Of a stretch of DNA of 64,000 nt, positions 41,501-53,332 are shown one piece after another (within the stretch, counting starts at the first letter, position 1; every line of letters starts with the position of its first letter). The position numbers and the translations under genes are program-made. The notes below the pieces were generated by a model. The model ran no database searches. It saw nothing but the letters and a program-made list of their open reading frames with translations, and was not told where the DNA came from. The DNA comes from Allantophomopsis cytisporea (lineage: Eukaryota; Ascomycota; Leotiomycetes; Phacidiales; Phacidiaceae). Location of the stretch: assembly GCA_024752435.1 (NCBI GenBank), contig CP103030.1, positions 1,364,001 to 1,428,000 on the forward strand. The letters run 5' to 3'.

Positions 41501-42717
41501 CCAGATATTCTTTTGTCAAATTTTGAGTTAACAGGATTCGTTATCTTGACTTGTTTATTTGTAAATCCGACCAGGTATCGAAACATGTACTAACGTAAAA
41601 AAGTGTGGCGATATAGGAGAGACAGCTCGAGAAGTCGAGAAGAGCTTGCAAGAGACATTTCAACTGGCTCATAGATGGCATGTATTATCTTACAAGATTT
41701 GAGCATATGCTGATTAATTATAGGGGATGTGTCTTACTTCTCGATGAGGCCGATGTGTTTCTTGCAAAGCGAGATAAAACAGATGTGAAGCGTAATGCTC
41801 TCGTTTCGGTCTTCTTGCGGGTCTTGGAATACTACGCCGGTATTCTTTTCCTCACCACCAATCGTGTTGGAACGATGGATGAAGCCTTCAGATCTCGTAT
41901 CCATATGAGTCTTCACTATCCACCTCTAAGTGGTAAATTCACTCGGGAGGTATGGAAAACCAATCTGAGACGCATGAAGGATGGGCCACCTGCGGTACGC
42001 GAAATGAAATACGATGAAAAGGAAATCATAAAATTCGCCAAGAAACATTTTGAGAAATCCAAGGAGAAATGGAACGGTCGACAGATTCGTAATGCGTTCC
42101 AAACTGCTATCGCTTTAGCATTTTGGGATAAAGCTAAGGAGGACAATTCTGACTCGGGTCCAGGGGAGTCTTCGAAGGGGAAGCCAGCTGTTCTTACACG
42201 CCGGCACTTTGAAAAAGTTGCTGAGACTTCAAAGGCATTCAACGAGTATATGTTAGATGTCAATGCTCGGGGTGCGCTTGAACAGGCGCATGTTGAAGGC
42301 TGGAGAGCGGATCCGAACGAAAAGTTCGAGGACCCGAATAGGAAATCAAAATCGAAAAAGCACACTTCGGATTCGGATTCAGAGTCGGATTCAGACGTCA
42401 AGTCAAAGAAGAAGACTTCAAAGCACAAGGACAACTCAGACAATAACAAGTGGGACTCGAGTTCAAGTTCTGACTCGGACCGAAAGCCAAAGAAGGGCAA
42501 GCCTCGTAAGAAACATGAGTCCGATGATAATTCTGGCCGGGATCATAAGAGGAAAGCTAAGCCTAGAAAGAAAGATGTCAAAGAAGAGGAAGACTCGGGT
42601 AAGGAGCGGAAGGGGAAGAAAGACAAGTATAAGAAGAGAGACGACTCTGATGACGGGAAGAAGAGATCGAAGACGGAAAAATCCAAGAAAGATGTGGCAG
42701 ACGGCTCTGACTCTTGA
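38566..42717 (+). CDS. Large AAA+ ATPase of the fungal DUF7025-type family
   Basis: Seven exons (38566-38749, 38852-40620, 40676-41018, 41072-41251, 41299-41396, 41604-41677, 41724-42717) join to 1213 aa. Residues 1-~330 are acidic/basic and disordered. A middle domain carries RAWRCLIEFLDVDLYD, IQFIDVWQLYEPGDLVF and YRDLLSIDTGAHRQYTGLTW, typical of this family, with a PPPP loop. The AAA core has Walker A GAPGTGKT (833-840), Walker B VLLLDEAD (886-893), sensor-1 LTTNRVG (N929) and Arg-finger-side SRIH. The last ~160 residues are a Lys/Ser/Asp-rich tail. The intron between Walker A and CGDIG is 207 bp and ends AAAAAAG behind TACTAAC. The next intron must start with GC. Role unknown; relatives are expanded in filamentous fungi. 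Confidence 0.87.
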
Positions 42718-43058
42718 AGGGTAGTTAGTATTATGGAAAATGTATTGTGTGATACTCCAATAGTTATATGCATGTTTTTGCGTTGATCTTGATGATATTC
42801 GCCTTATGACACATCTTGGAGTTTGATTTATTGAACTTGAGGCATTTGGGTGGTCTGCCATCGGAAGTTATTGGCAAGTATAGGCATGGAGAAGACCGTG
42901 AATAAGTTCTTTGTGATGGCGCGACTTCTAGGATAAACATCTTAGAGACAAAAACGTAAACAAATTATTTGATCGTATGAATAGGTATAAACTAATCATC
43001 CACTCCTAACAAATATATCCTCCTTGTCATTGTATCGATATCCAACCGTTTAGATCAA
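42718..43058. other. Convergent 3' spacer
   Basis: Tail-to-tail region between the AAA ATPase gene and the one-TM protein gene. No feature seen beyond UTRs. Confidence 0.45.
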
Positions 43059-43637
43059 CTACTCATCACGAGCATCACTTTCACCGTTCATTCTAGCGTT
43101 TTCTTCTAGTATCCTCTGATACTTCAACTTTAACTCTTCCAGATCCCTCAAGACCTTCCTATGTTTCGTCAACGGCACAGTATCCCTTGGCCCGTTGAGC
43201 TGAATACCTGCTGGTATCTCCGCTTGAATTGTGCGATAACCAGCAAAGCCGCTGGCAGTTCTATTAGGTACCGTTGATGCACCCGACGGTCGATAAGGAT
43301 TGTCAAGAGGTCCCTTTTGAACGATATACGAAACTGGCTTTGAATTGTTCCTCTTGAATTTTTTGTCCTTGCCACGGCCCCAATATTCTTTATGGAAGAT
43401 CGTTGGAGTTGTCGGGGTCGTAGCGGGGCTTGCATGACGCGAAACAGACTTTGCAGCCGTCGATACGAAGTTGGCGATCTTACGGACGATGTATCTGCTT
43501 ATAAATGGGGAGATGAAAACAATGACTGTGAGGGAAAACGTCAAGACCGGCTTGTTGTCTGGTTCAGTATTTGTATATAACCGTATCAAGCTGTCGGAGA
43601 TCAGATTATGCACCGTTACAAACACTTGCGGTGCCAT
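43059..43637 (-). CDS. One-TM protein with C-terminal coiled coil, unknown
   Basis: A single exon of 192 aa. Residues 1-30 are amphipathic/hydrophobic. A strong transmembrane segment follows at about 31-51 (VLTFSLTVIVFISPFISRYIV). Then come a basic Ser/Thr-rich linker (SRHASPATTPTTPT), a Lys-rich patch (GRGKDKKFKRNNSK) and a C-terminal helix (KHRKVLRDLEELKLKYQRIL). The layout suggests an organelle or ER membrane protein with a soluble coiled-coil tail. I do not recognise the family. ATG at 43637 is the first in frame. Protein-like composition supports a real gene. Confidence 0.7.
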   Translation of the reverse strand: MAPQVFVTVHNLISDSLIRLYTNTEPDNKPVLTFSLTVIVFISPFISRYIVRKIANFVSTAAKSVSRHASPATTPTTPTIFHKEYWGRGKDKKFKRNNSKPVSYIVQKGPLDNPYRPSGASTVPNRTASGFAGYRTIQAEIPAGIQLNGPRDTVPLTKHRKVLRDLEELKLKYQRILEENARMNGESDARDE

Positions 43638-46600
43638 GCTGCTGAATTTGACCTTCGAGCATGCATGATGAAACTGTGAGTGAAGCTGTCACTACATTTG
43701 AAGACTGGAGTATGAAAGAATGTTGCAAAGACAAAGAAATGAGAGTCAGATCAGATGGCCTCAAATGTTGCTTTGTTCGACTTTGGAGAATACCTATAAT
43801 GGAACTACGCAGATACAGACTCGTTGTCATCGAAGAGTTCAAAGAGATTATCCCAAACCAAACTTTTGAGAAATACTAATGATGTTTTGGTACTTTCAAT
43901 GTGGGAATCTCATCAATCTCTGCCTGATCCCAGGTACAAAGAGGAGACCTCATGAGGACCAATTAAGAATTGAAGACAACTGGCCACTGTAAATGATCGA
44001 GGACTTATGGACGAGATAAGCATTCCGAAGTCTTATCAATCTCAGTCATCTTCTGATCATATTCATGAATAAAGTAGTAAGCTCACCTGGGACATGGATA
44101 GGAACGGCAAGGAAGTGCCAAACGCTGATCAAGGTCTGTTGAATATGAAAGCCCTTGTCAACAAGCCCATTCGATGAGGAGAAGGCCGTCTGACATGTCG
44201 ACATGCAATTGCTCGGTGAACATCGCCAATCCGCCCTTCTCCCATATTCTGTTGGTATCTGAAATTTCGATAAACGCCACACAGTTGAGAAAGGCTGCAG
44301 AGACTGCTATAAACGTTGTGTCTTTAAGGGGCAACGAGAGCGAATGACCGACTGCTTGGGAACGAGTAATTCTTCGTTGATGTGTCGCCCTGAATCGCAT
44401 GACCTGATAACGAATAAGGCATTTTCCACGTGTTACACGAGCATTTCTTCAATCCATCTTCTCTAGCAGCGGCACTTCACAAATTATCGACAGTATTGTC
44501 ATTCTATTATCATGATCGTCAGCATCGTCATCCGTACATCATTTCACTGCATCAATGTTCTCCTGCTTGTACCGTGAGGAAATAAACAGCATTTATCCAG
44601 ATTCATTCCCTCATCCTCGCCGCCATGACTATTATTGTGACATCATTCACGCCTTGACTCTCATCAGCTTGTACATCGTTCAGGTAAGGAGGACGAATGT
44701 TATTGGTAACACAATTCAAGCGGAGTTGTATCCATACTCTGCATCAGGGGTCTGTCTGCTGCCAGCAAAAGGCACAAGAGAGAAAACTGACGGATCACTT
44801 GGCATCCTGTTGGAAGCTGTGTAGGAGATGCATCCGTTATCAAATCGTCGCATTCTCAGACAACTTGCCGCCCCAACTACCAGCTATCCGCACTCATATC
44901 CATACTAGACGCATGAACTGCATTACCCCATACCTGCATCATCGCGGAATCGAAACTCAATTACGCGCCTCGAATAGGCGTTGCAGGCCACATTGGCAAG
45001 GGACACGATTCTCGTGTAGGCATCCTTGTGCTGAATGCACAAGCGTAAAGTATGGATGTACATCCTCTATGGAAATGTGACGACCACAGATCGAGATGAA
45101 ATTCTGCATCTTGACATTCAACATCGACATATTGCACACATATCGCCTTTGCGTTTCTCCCGCCGGTTTGCCCAAAGTAAATAATCTTACATGGCACTAA
45201 CCTTGGCTCTGCAAACTTATCTGGAGATTGTTCCGAGCGGTGAGAGGTCCGTATTCGTCACGCCCATAGTGAGTACCTCAACCACATCCACAGAGGCGAC
45301 TCTCAGATGCTTTCGGATTTTACTACCCGCCCCTTGGGGAAAGTATAGGAAATATTTGAGCATGCTTTAAAGTTGATGCAGTACCGTTACACAACCGCCG
45401 AGTTTCGTATCACGAATTCAGCGGGCTTGCCCTGCTATCTCAGATGAAAGACTTCATGCTCTTGCGGGTCCATAAACCTGTATTCCTTCGAAATATGCCC
45501 TTCAGAACAGCGTCTGAGCCAGATGCAGGTGCAACTTGGAGTGCTCTGGTTCGTGTAGCGACCAATCCCTCACACTTCGGTTAGATATGTGTTTCTGGAC
45601 AACCAATAAATAACGTTGGGCTCTGATATTTCTCGCTAGATTTCGATGTTATAGTAGAAGATATTCGGTATATGTTGGCTCCTCTGTAAAGAAGTCCAAT
45701 TTGACAGTTCAGAAAAGGCACAAATTTCCGAGAACTGGGCAACATGCCAAATCACCAAGCGTATCCAAGGATAGTCGACTAGGATCCCATCATCACCATG
45801 TTGGTGATTACAGCTCTTTGCTGGACTTCTGCAAGACAGAAGTACTATCGTGGGGGACAACAAGTCACCCTGCAGAACAACAGAGATCATCAAGGTTGAT
45901 CCCACATCTTTAAAACTGGCATGCATGGAATTTGAGGCATCTTCCGCGACGGGTGGCTTGTTAGCAACAGCTCACAAATATTTTCTCAAGAATTGGGCCC
46001 CTTCGGAGTTGTAGCCGTACCAGTCTGCTGACCAACGGCATCAGCGGAAGGTCTTCTACCTTTCCAGTTTTCGCACTTCCCGGCCCGATGGCGCATATGA
46101 TCAATCAGATTTCCGGATCGGCGTCGATTTGGCGCGTTCCCATTCCTCGGAGTTCCATGCCACAAAGTGAACTCGTCGGAGCGTCCAAGGACTTCATAAC
46201 AAGGCCCTCCTTGATTTCTTTGAAGAGGTGCATGATGAAAGCACACCAGTATGACTGATGTGGCACTCACTGCGAGGTGAAGAAATAGGATTGGGTACTG
46301 GCATGTGGTAAATGGCTGTTTCTCTCAAGTTCTTCAATTTGTACCGTTGCAAGGAGGCCGACAAAGTGCAGTTGACAGTAGATCCATGCCAATTCAATAC
46401 GTCCACTCTACGTCGATGGCTTAAGTAGCGTGTGAAGGGATTCGTTCATGTAGCAACATTTTACCAGATGTACGTGAAGAATGGGAGGGATTGTGCTTGA
46501 GAAGTATGCGGCCTCATTATTATCGTTGATCCTTTGGCTGGTATTATTTCTACAGGCCGTAATCTTCATCCCAACTACCAAGTGGAGAAGAGCTCACAGA

Positions 46601-46880
46601 AGGTATGGTTATTCGGAAGAAGAATGAATTTTCATCAAATATACATTGTTCTCCAACATCGTCGTTGTGTGTTACACCGCATTCACCCATCACGGTGCTC
46701 TTGAAAGACTTCCCTTGTCAGAACCAAATTACTTCAAGGTATAGTATGGTATGCTATGACCATTGCCTTCCAGCTCCATCTATTTTAACTGCTGCCGTGC
46801 AACTCTATCTTTCAACCTTTTCAAACTACATTCAAATATCGTTTTTCTGTTTACTTCTTCATAGTCCGAATTTCGTGGAA
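43638..46880. other. 3.2-kb region with no recognised gene
   Basis: Between the divergent one-TM protein gene and the SANT-like gene. Several short frames start with ATG (for example minus 44158-44400, 80 codons, and minus 45986-46406) but none shows a motif, and both strands are equally open. An in-frame extension of the SANT-like gene reaches back to 46605 but reads as 5' UTR. No transposon or RNA gene identified. Confidence 0.45.
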
Positions 46881-47792
46881 ATGGATATCAGGGACATTTT
46901 GAACCCTATTCCAGACACTGCATTTCAACAGCAGTCATACTTGACCATCAGAGTTCGCGCGGAACCAGAATCCGTCGGAGATTTGTCAAGATCTCACCAT
47001 CTGACCTCCACACTTTCGGATCTGAACCAGGGTAATATTCCTGCGATAAACCACGGCGAAGTCAATTCTACATTAAACTCAAATCCGGGCCAAAATTACC
47101 ATACTCAGCCTCAACGCCAAGAAAGCCATGCTGAATCATCACACGCCCATCAAAACTCTCCCCAATACTCACCCATTCAAAGTCCCCTATTTTCCGCATC
47201 GCAGTCATCGTCCGGCTCCGAAACCCCCCCATCGGAAGCCCCGGCGCGTCGCGCTTCAAATTCTAATCTTCGATATAAGTCCGAGGAATTAGATTTCATC
47301 CGATTCCTTAAAGAGGATCGGGGCTTCGGATGGGAAGAAATAGAGACCGCTTTCAACGCGTGGGTGCCATCAGACAGACGTCGCTCGATCTTGGGACTGC
47401 ACAGCCGTTACTACCGTGACCAAGTCGTGTCCGTCCCAAGGACCATGCTGGATCGGCTTTCGCTGGAGGATCAATCTGCTCTGGCATCTGACGCTTCTGG
47501 CAACATGGAAGTGCGGTTCCTTGAGGATAGCACTGTCATCCACACGGAGAATGGCGATGTTACTCTTCGTCATCGTATTCGTGATAGGGATACTGATGAG
47601 GGTAGGGAGATTAGAGAGCTTTTCGGTGTGTCATATAAACTTGTTGATCGCGCGCCGGAGAGATTGCTTGCTTATCAATGGGATGTTATCCGCGTTGAGG
47701 ATAGACTGGCTGCCATGGAGAAGTTGGGGATTAAGGTTGAAGAGGAGGAGGATGAAGTGCTAGGAAAGGGAAAAGGTAAGGCGAAGCTGTGA
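46881..47792 (+). CDS. SANT/Myb-like DNA-binding protein
   Basis: A single exon; from ATG 46881 (MDIRDILNPIP) it encodes 303 aa. Residues ~60-125 are Ser/Gln/Asn-rich and disordered. Around residues 130-180 a Myb/SANT-like helix set is seen: YKSEELDFIRFLKEDRGFG, WEEIETAFNAW, RRSILGLHSRYYR, with the spaced aromatic residues of such domains. The C-terminal part is charged (HRIRDRDTDEGREIRELFG) and ends in an acidic stretch and Lys/Gly repeats (GKGKGKAKL), maybe a nuclear localisation signal. Probably nuclear, transcription-related. The frame is open upstream to 46605, but that part is Cys/Ser/hydrophobic and unlike the rest; the start at 46881 is a judgement based on the MDIRDxLN start common to fungal regulators. 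Confidence 0.75.
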   Translation: MDIRDILNPIPDTAFQQQSYLTIRVRAEPESVGDLSRSHHLTSTLSDLNQGNIPAINHGEVNSTLNSNPGQNYHTQPQRQESHAESSHAHQNSPQYSPIQSPLFSASQSSSGSETPPSEAPARRASNSNLRYKSEELDFIRFLKEDRGFGWEEIETAFNAWVPSDRRRSILGLHSRYYRDQVVSVPRTMLDRLSLEDQSALASDASGNMEVRFLEDSTVIHTENGDVTLRHRIRDRDTDEGREIRELFGVSYKLVDRAPERLLAYQWDVIRVEDRLAAMEKLGIKVEEEEDEVLGKGKGKAKL

Positions 47793-49588
47793 GGGTGGGT
47801 GGTTGCGTATGGCGTTAGTTTTTGGCTGCGTGGTGTAAGTCGTGGCATCGTTTCAATTGGCATATCACAAGTGAGCAAGGAGTTTTGGCGGTTTGTTTGG
47901 TTTTCGGTTTTGCGACTATATATTTGCTGGTATTTGCTTTCGTGACAGCGAAGCAGATACTTTGTTGATACTCGGTATCAATATCCAAGTGTGTATACAG
48001 CCTCTTGAAAGGCTGCTTAATAGGTAATCACCTATGTTTTTGAGGCAAGACGCTTGATACGTCTTTGCAGTGTGTACTGTTCTTAGCATACATATATGAT
48101 ATTTGTATCACAATACTAAGAAGTTGAACCTTGCACTATTTCTACTTTGCAACCATACTCGTGCATGTTCAAAAGCAGGGTGTCTCATATTCAGAGGTTT
48201 AGTCACGTTGGCGACTGTGACTGTCAATATGATGTCTCGCAGCAAGCATACAGCGAAAACTCATGTATTCAGGATAGACTTTGATGTCAAAAGACTGCAT
48301 TGGCAAAATTCATCTCTTTCCCAACCTCCCAGAATAATACGTCCTAACAGGTTTCTCGGGACATCCATCAAATACTAAATATATAAACCCAACCCGAGCA
48401 GCCATCAAAGAGACACAAATCTGTCATAGTCATCGAATCCCGGTTATCATATAATGTAGGTGACCAGTGTTCTGTTCTTTACTCGTCGTTAATCCATCCT
48501 GAGACTTCTACCGTTCCCCTCGGATAGATTCCTCCAACTTTTCGCCATCACTCCTCTCCATATCTACCATAATGGTTCCGATACTCGTGTAAACATCTCA
48601 GATATATCAAAACGCAAGTACCCTACCCCTCCTAGCTTTCACCCGTTTCTAGTCTTAATCCTAGTATCGCTCCTTTCGATCGCGAGTAAGCAAGAGTAAC
48701 ATCCTCTTCATCTTCTAGATTTAGTTCGATGATGACATGCGTGTCAATGATGGTAACAGACAAAACTTACAATTTCAATGTATAGACCTTGCGGAGTATA
48801 GCATCGAATATACTGTACAATGTTCTGTTCGGTAAAATATTTACCTCTCAAGACTTAGAGTTCATATACCTAGCTCATACACCTAGCTCATTGAAAGCGA
48901 TCATCGACAAAGAATCTCGACTTACCTATATTCTCGACCTACCTATACCGTCTACAAACTCAAATCACAAACCTCGTCACCCCACCAAAACGAAGTCAAA
49001 AGCTAAGACTAAAAGACACAGCACTGGAACCAGCAGAGTCACTGACAATCACACCTCCAATAACGCAACAAGACGCTACTCTCATTCAGGACCACACCTC
49101 AGTGACAAGAGGTACATATAACCGTTGACTATCCAGATCAAAATCTAGTTTCTCCTCCTCACACTGTGCTGTCAGCAATACGCATCTATTTACGAATAGT
49201 GACCTCCCAGCCATGAGCTCACTCCTCGCCATTTGCACAAAGTACGTTATCGCGGTGCAGAGAGGATTGACGTCGAAGGGCGAATACCAGGGGGGGAAAT
49301 TGCATCTGCGCCGTTACAAGAACGGGGTAGATGTGGGGTCAGTGGGTTGTACTACATGCCTTTCTATATAAAGTAGAGACAACGGCATATCTCTCAGGGC
49401 TGTGTCTGGTATAATATATCCTACTACGAGGACAACGCTTGTAGATACAGCATTTCCTGACTTCCTAGCTGTGCAGAGCTATACGCCTACTCTTCCATGC
49501 AAATACACTTCAATACTACAACACTTTTATATACCCTCCACTCACCCCTAATCCCCGAATCCCTCCACACCCCCGCAGCAACCTCCAC
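47793..49588. other. Intergenic region, no gene recognised
   Basis: Convergent spacer of 1.8 kb between the SANT-like gene and IWR1. Short frames only. CCTACCTATACC-type repeats occur around 48870-48950. No RNA gene recognised. Confidence 0.45.
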
Positions 49589-51126
49589 CTACAAACTCTC
49601 CTCATCACTATCCCACTCCCCATCCCCAGGCCTAGACCTATTCAACCAAGGCTTCTTTTGCCAAGGATGCAGCGTAGCCTCATTCTCATCGTCACTAAAA
49701 GCATCCACCTCACCCCACTCCTCCTCATCGGAAGCGTTATGATTCCTGTATTGATAAAGATTATGACCCAGCTCGTCATCGGAGCCGAGTTCTTCATCGG
49801 GGTAATCCGTCGAGTGATGATTCTCCGCTACGAAGGGAATTAGCCACAATTCCAATTCCACAGATAGAGCAGGGCCTCAGGGGTAGGAAATGCAGGGATT
49901 GACAAACTCACCGTTCTCATCCTCATCCTCCTCATCGCCATCACTATCACTCTCGCCATCCTCGCCATAAAACTCCGCAACATCAGCCTGCTCATCCAAC
50001 ACGAGCAATCCGAAATTCGCAGTGCCCTCCTTCGGCTCTTCACCTGCCATACGGATATACGTATCAATAACATAGTCATCCTCACTATCCTCATCGACAT
50101 CCATGCTCGTCTCGCCGTCAGCATCAGCCCCAGACTCGTCCCTCCCAAAGCGCTCATCCGTACTCGGATGCCGCTCGTGGTACCGCTGCGCCGGCAATCT
50201 CGGCTTGAAGCGACTGGGCGATTTGGCAGGCGACGGGGTCGGAGATGGCGATTGCGACGAGGCGGCTGAGGCGGCGAGGTTGCGCCCGATCTCCTGCATG
50301 GTGAAGGCGTGCATCTGTGCCGCGAGCTCTTCGGATCCGACATTCCATGCGTTTGTGACGGGGAACTTCATCTCTTGCACTTCCTGTCCGGGTGGGGGGG
50401 GTGGCTGGGTGATCTCTGGTGTGACGGCTCTCTTGAGTGCTGAGGATGGAACTCTGGAGGCGGCGCCTGGGCGCTTGAGTTTGCGGTCGTTTGCGCGTGA
50501 CATCGCTTGGATCTGGGAGATTTGTGAGTCGGTGAGTGGTCGTGTTACTGTTGAGCGGCGGCGGGGTTTTGCGGCTTTGGTGCGCTCGAGGAACATTGGG
50601 ATGGGCCCTTTGATAGCTTTCTTGTTTATGCCGGCTGGACTGTGAGGACTGTCGGGCGTCGAGGTGCGGGCAAGATGGAAACGGCGAGGTTGTGGAAGAT
50701 TCGGCGAGGTCTCTGACTTGCTGTCTTTCGCTGAAGTTCCTGATTGAGTTCCATCTTCCCAAGCTATGTTGGTGGTACTGGAGACTCTGGATGAAGCTTG
50801 TTGATTACGAAGTTCGTCGCCGGGTTGAGAGACTTGGACGATGGGTTTGACGCCTAGACGTTGCTGATGGCTTACGGCGCGCTTTGTCTTTCGAGAATTA
50901 TCGACTTGTGGGACATCGTTGGGGGATGTGAGAAACTTGGGTTCGGATTCATCGTCATTCTGTCGCTTGTAAACATGACCTGCTCGGCGTTTTTTGTGCT
51001 GGTGAATGTCTGGGACTTGTCAGTCACGGTTCACTGCAGCGATGCCCGAAGAAACCTACAAAGAGCTTCGACCGGATCCTCGTTCTTCTTTCTCTTAATG
51101 AGAATGGTAGTTGGAGGCAGGGACAT
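49589..51126 (-). CDS. IWR1: RNA polymerase II nuclear import factor IWR1
   Basis: Iwr1 binds assembled RNA polymerase II in the cytoplasm and guides it into the nucleus. Three exons (51126-51060, 51015-49912, 49827-49589) join to 469 aa. The N-terminus SLPPTTILIKRKKNEDPVEAL is typical and contains the basic import signal; exon 2 continues HKKRRAGHVYKR. The middle is disordered. The Iwr1 domain lies at the C-terminus: DYVIDTYIRM, a GLLVLDE stretch, a long acidic run, then across the second intron NAENHHSTDYPDEEL and YRNHNASDEEEWG. The first intron is 44 bp and needs an AAG acceptor; the second has GTGAGT and TAG. Motif order and length fit the family. Confidence 0.92.
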
Positions 51127-52410
51127 TATGGTAAGGTTTTGTTGCGATGTGTGGAAAGGTTTCTTGAGACTGCGACTGATACGTGGTAACACAAAAGTAT
51201 GTGGAATGCGCAAAAAGGTTATACGACAATTGAAAGATCAAGCAGCTGCAGGAAAGGAATGACTAAGTTTGGTTTGTTTGATGAGGGAAAGTGAGTGGAG
51301 GTTGCGCGTGGTGGAAGTTGGTTGTTTGTTTGACGAAGCTCTTGACAGTAAAATAAATAAGAAATAATACAACAAGTGACACAAATATGACGCCGATACT
51401 GATGGTTTGCTGCTGGACGATCACAAGCAAATGCGAGTGAGTTGATGCCTTACAGCCTGGATAGATACCTTATATATATGGCATGAAGAAATGTACTGGT
51501 GGCCTCGCCTGAAGAGACGGGAGCGGGGTGAAGGCGGGATGCAGTTATGTTTATGCCTTAAATATGCGGAGTCTACTCGGTAGAATTTCAGGCAGCTATG
51601 AATCAGCATGGAATGGCTCGCTTGAGCCGTTGCACACTCCCACTCACGCAGTGTTCAGGTATGTAGACATGTAGGCATGTAGGGACGTAGGTGAGGTTGA
51701 GATGGAATACGGAGAGAATGCTCGCCGCACCCACACGCACCTCACCACACGTCCACTCGCTGTCGTCGCCTGATCGACGCAGTATACGAACCGTAGGTTT
51801 CTACCTAGCTTCCTACCTAACTTTCCAACTTGCTAAATTTCTAGATTTCTCCAGATCGGCAGCGTGGAGGCGGGATAATTCCCTAGCTTCCATCACAAGT
51901 CTCCAACAATTCGTCAACAGTTGCACACGAATTCCACCAAGGTGACATGGCTCATCAGCCGTATCCTTATTTCATCACCATCTAAGACGCTTCCAGTGAA
52001 GGTGTGGCAAGACACCGCAGAATTATGCAGTTGTGGCGTCGTGGCCATTTGCTGCCGTTCATTCAACAAAGCTGATTGTGGCGCATGATGGTGGGGAGGG
52101 GGAAGGTCTTGACTTGATGACGGGTTATGGTGTGGTACTTGCGGCACAAAGTCAAGTCGAGTAAAAGAGAGTTTTGCGGGCGCTTGGTATGGAGGGAGTG
52201 GGAGCATTCTCTCCAGTACAAGGGTACCTGAGTGGGTTTCTTTTGATGGGTCCCTTGACGGCGGTGACGGTGTCGAGGATAGTTCTCATGATTGGATTGA
52301 ATTGGATTGTGTATTGGTCGGGAAGAATAAGCGGAGTATGAATAATGGTTGGATTATTTTGGATGTTTGGATAAGAATATTCGGATGATTATTCTATCAC
52401 CATGAGTGAG

Positions 52411-52459
52411 TGAATGGATGAATGGATGAATGAATGAATGAATGAACGAATGAATGAAT
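52411..52459 (+). repeat. (GAAT/GGAT)n microsatellite
   Basis: Tetranucleotide GAATGAAT array with a few GGAT and GAAC variants. Seen directly. Confidence 0.85.
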
Positions 52460-52630
52460 TCAATGTCAATGAATGCATGTCATAATTGCCACGACAGTTC
52501 AACTGTAATGACTTCAAAGACACGCCATGCCATGCACCGAATCCTTTGACTTTGATGAACGAAGGATCAATGAAGTGGAATATGCTTTAATTGAAGAGTG
52601 GGCGATGGAATATTCTGGTATATGGTGATG

Positions 52631-52733
52631 GTGGTGATGAAGGTGATGAAGGTGATGAAGGTGATCAAGGTGATCGAGGTGGTGGATAAGGCAGAAGAAG
52701 AAGAAGAAGAAGAAGAAGAAGAAGAAGAAGAAG
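52631..52733 (+). repeat. GGTGATGAA minisatellite followed by (GAA)n
   Basis: About five copies of a nine-base unit GGTGATGAA, the later ones diverged (CAA, CGA), followed within 15 bp by some 13 copies of GAA (52693-52733). Confidence 0.85.
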
Positions 52734-52842
52734 CGTGATTGTGATTGTGGGTGATTGGCTGAGGTATCTGCGGGATGTGCTCATACATACTATACTACGG
52801 ACTTGCACGTTTCTTTTCTTGTGTTTGTTCCGTGTCAAGTCA

Positions 52843-52890
52843 CTATTCATTATTCATTATTCATTATTCATTACATTATTTATTATTCAT
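52843..52890 (+). repeat. (TATTCAT)n repeat
   Basis: Four to five copies of a seven-base unit TATTCAT, the last diverged. Seen directly. Confidence 0.8.
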
Positions 52891-53185
52891 CCCGTCACGC
52901 TTTCATCCTCTTCCGGTGTCTTTGTGCCCAGGATCTTGGAATGTCTCTGGTTGTCGTGTTCTTGTCAGTTGGGCACAACTGATGTCTTGGGATACATACG
53001 CGTTAGTACTTACATGATATACATTCATACGTACCTTGGTAATGCCAACAATTAATTGATGCTGAGTAGAGTAGTAGTAGTAGTGCGTGCGTACGTGCGT
53101 TCATTTGAATCCCACCAAACTGTGACGTTGCCGACCTGACCCGACCATCATAGGCTTATGATTAGGTAGGTAGGTAAGGTAGGTA

Positions 53186-53332
53186 TGATTATGATTATGA
53201 TTATGATTCTGATTCTGATTCTGTGAATGTTCTCCGCATTTGGCATGGAATGGAAATGACCCCATATTGGCCCTCCTCTCTACGTAGTACATAGGACATA
53301 GTACATAGGACATAGTACATAGGACATAGTAC
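53186..53332 (+). repeat. (GATTAT)/(GATTCT) and 14-bp ACATAGG repeats
   Basis: Hexanucleotide GATTAT copies change to GATTCT (53186-53223). After ~60 bp of unique sequence there are three copies of a 14-base unit GTACATAGGACATA (53287-53332). Confidence 0.8.

Noticed and set aside
41916..42500. 194-codon minus-strand frame opposite the AAA tail
   Set aside because: Antisense shadow of Lys/Ser/Asp-rich codons; no motif.
44046..46406. Set of 70-95 codon minus-strand frames upstream of the SANT-like gene
   Set aside because: They overlap each other in different frames, show no motif and could not be joined by good splice sites into a longer protein.
46605..46880. N-terminal extension of the SANT-like protein to 46605
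   Set aside because: In frame, but composition is Cys/Ser/hydrophobic and unlike the remainder; MDIRDILNPIP at 46881 is the better start.
49877..50762. Alternative-frame ORFs across IWR1 (plus and minus)
   Set aside because: Out-of-frame shadows; the spliced IWR1 model explains the region with known motifs.
51691..51945. 84-codon plus-strand frame in the repeat-rich spacer
   Set aside because: No motif, no splice context, Ser/Arg-rich; treated as chance.
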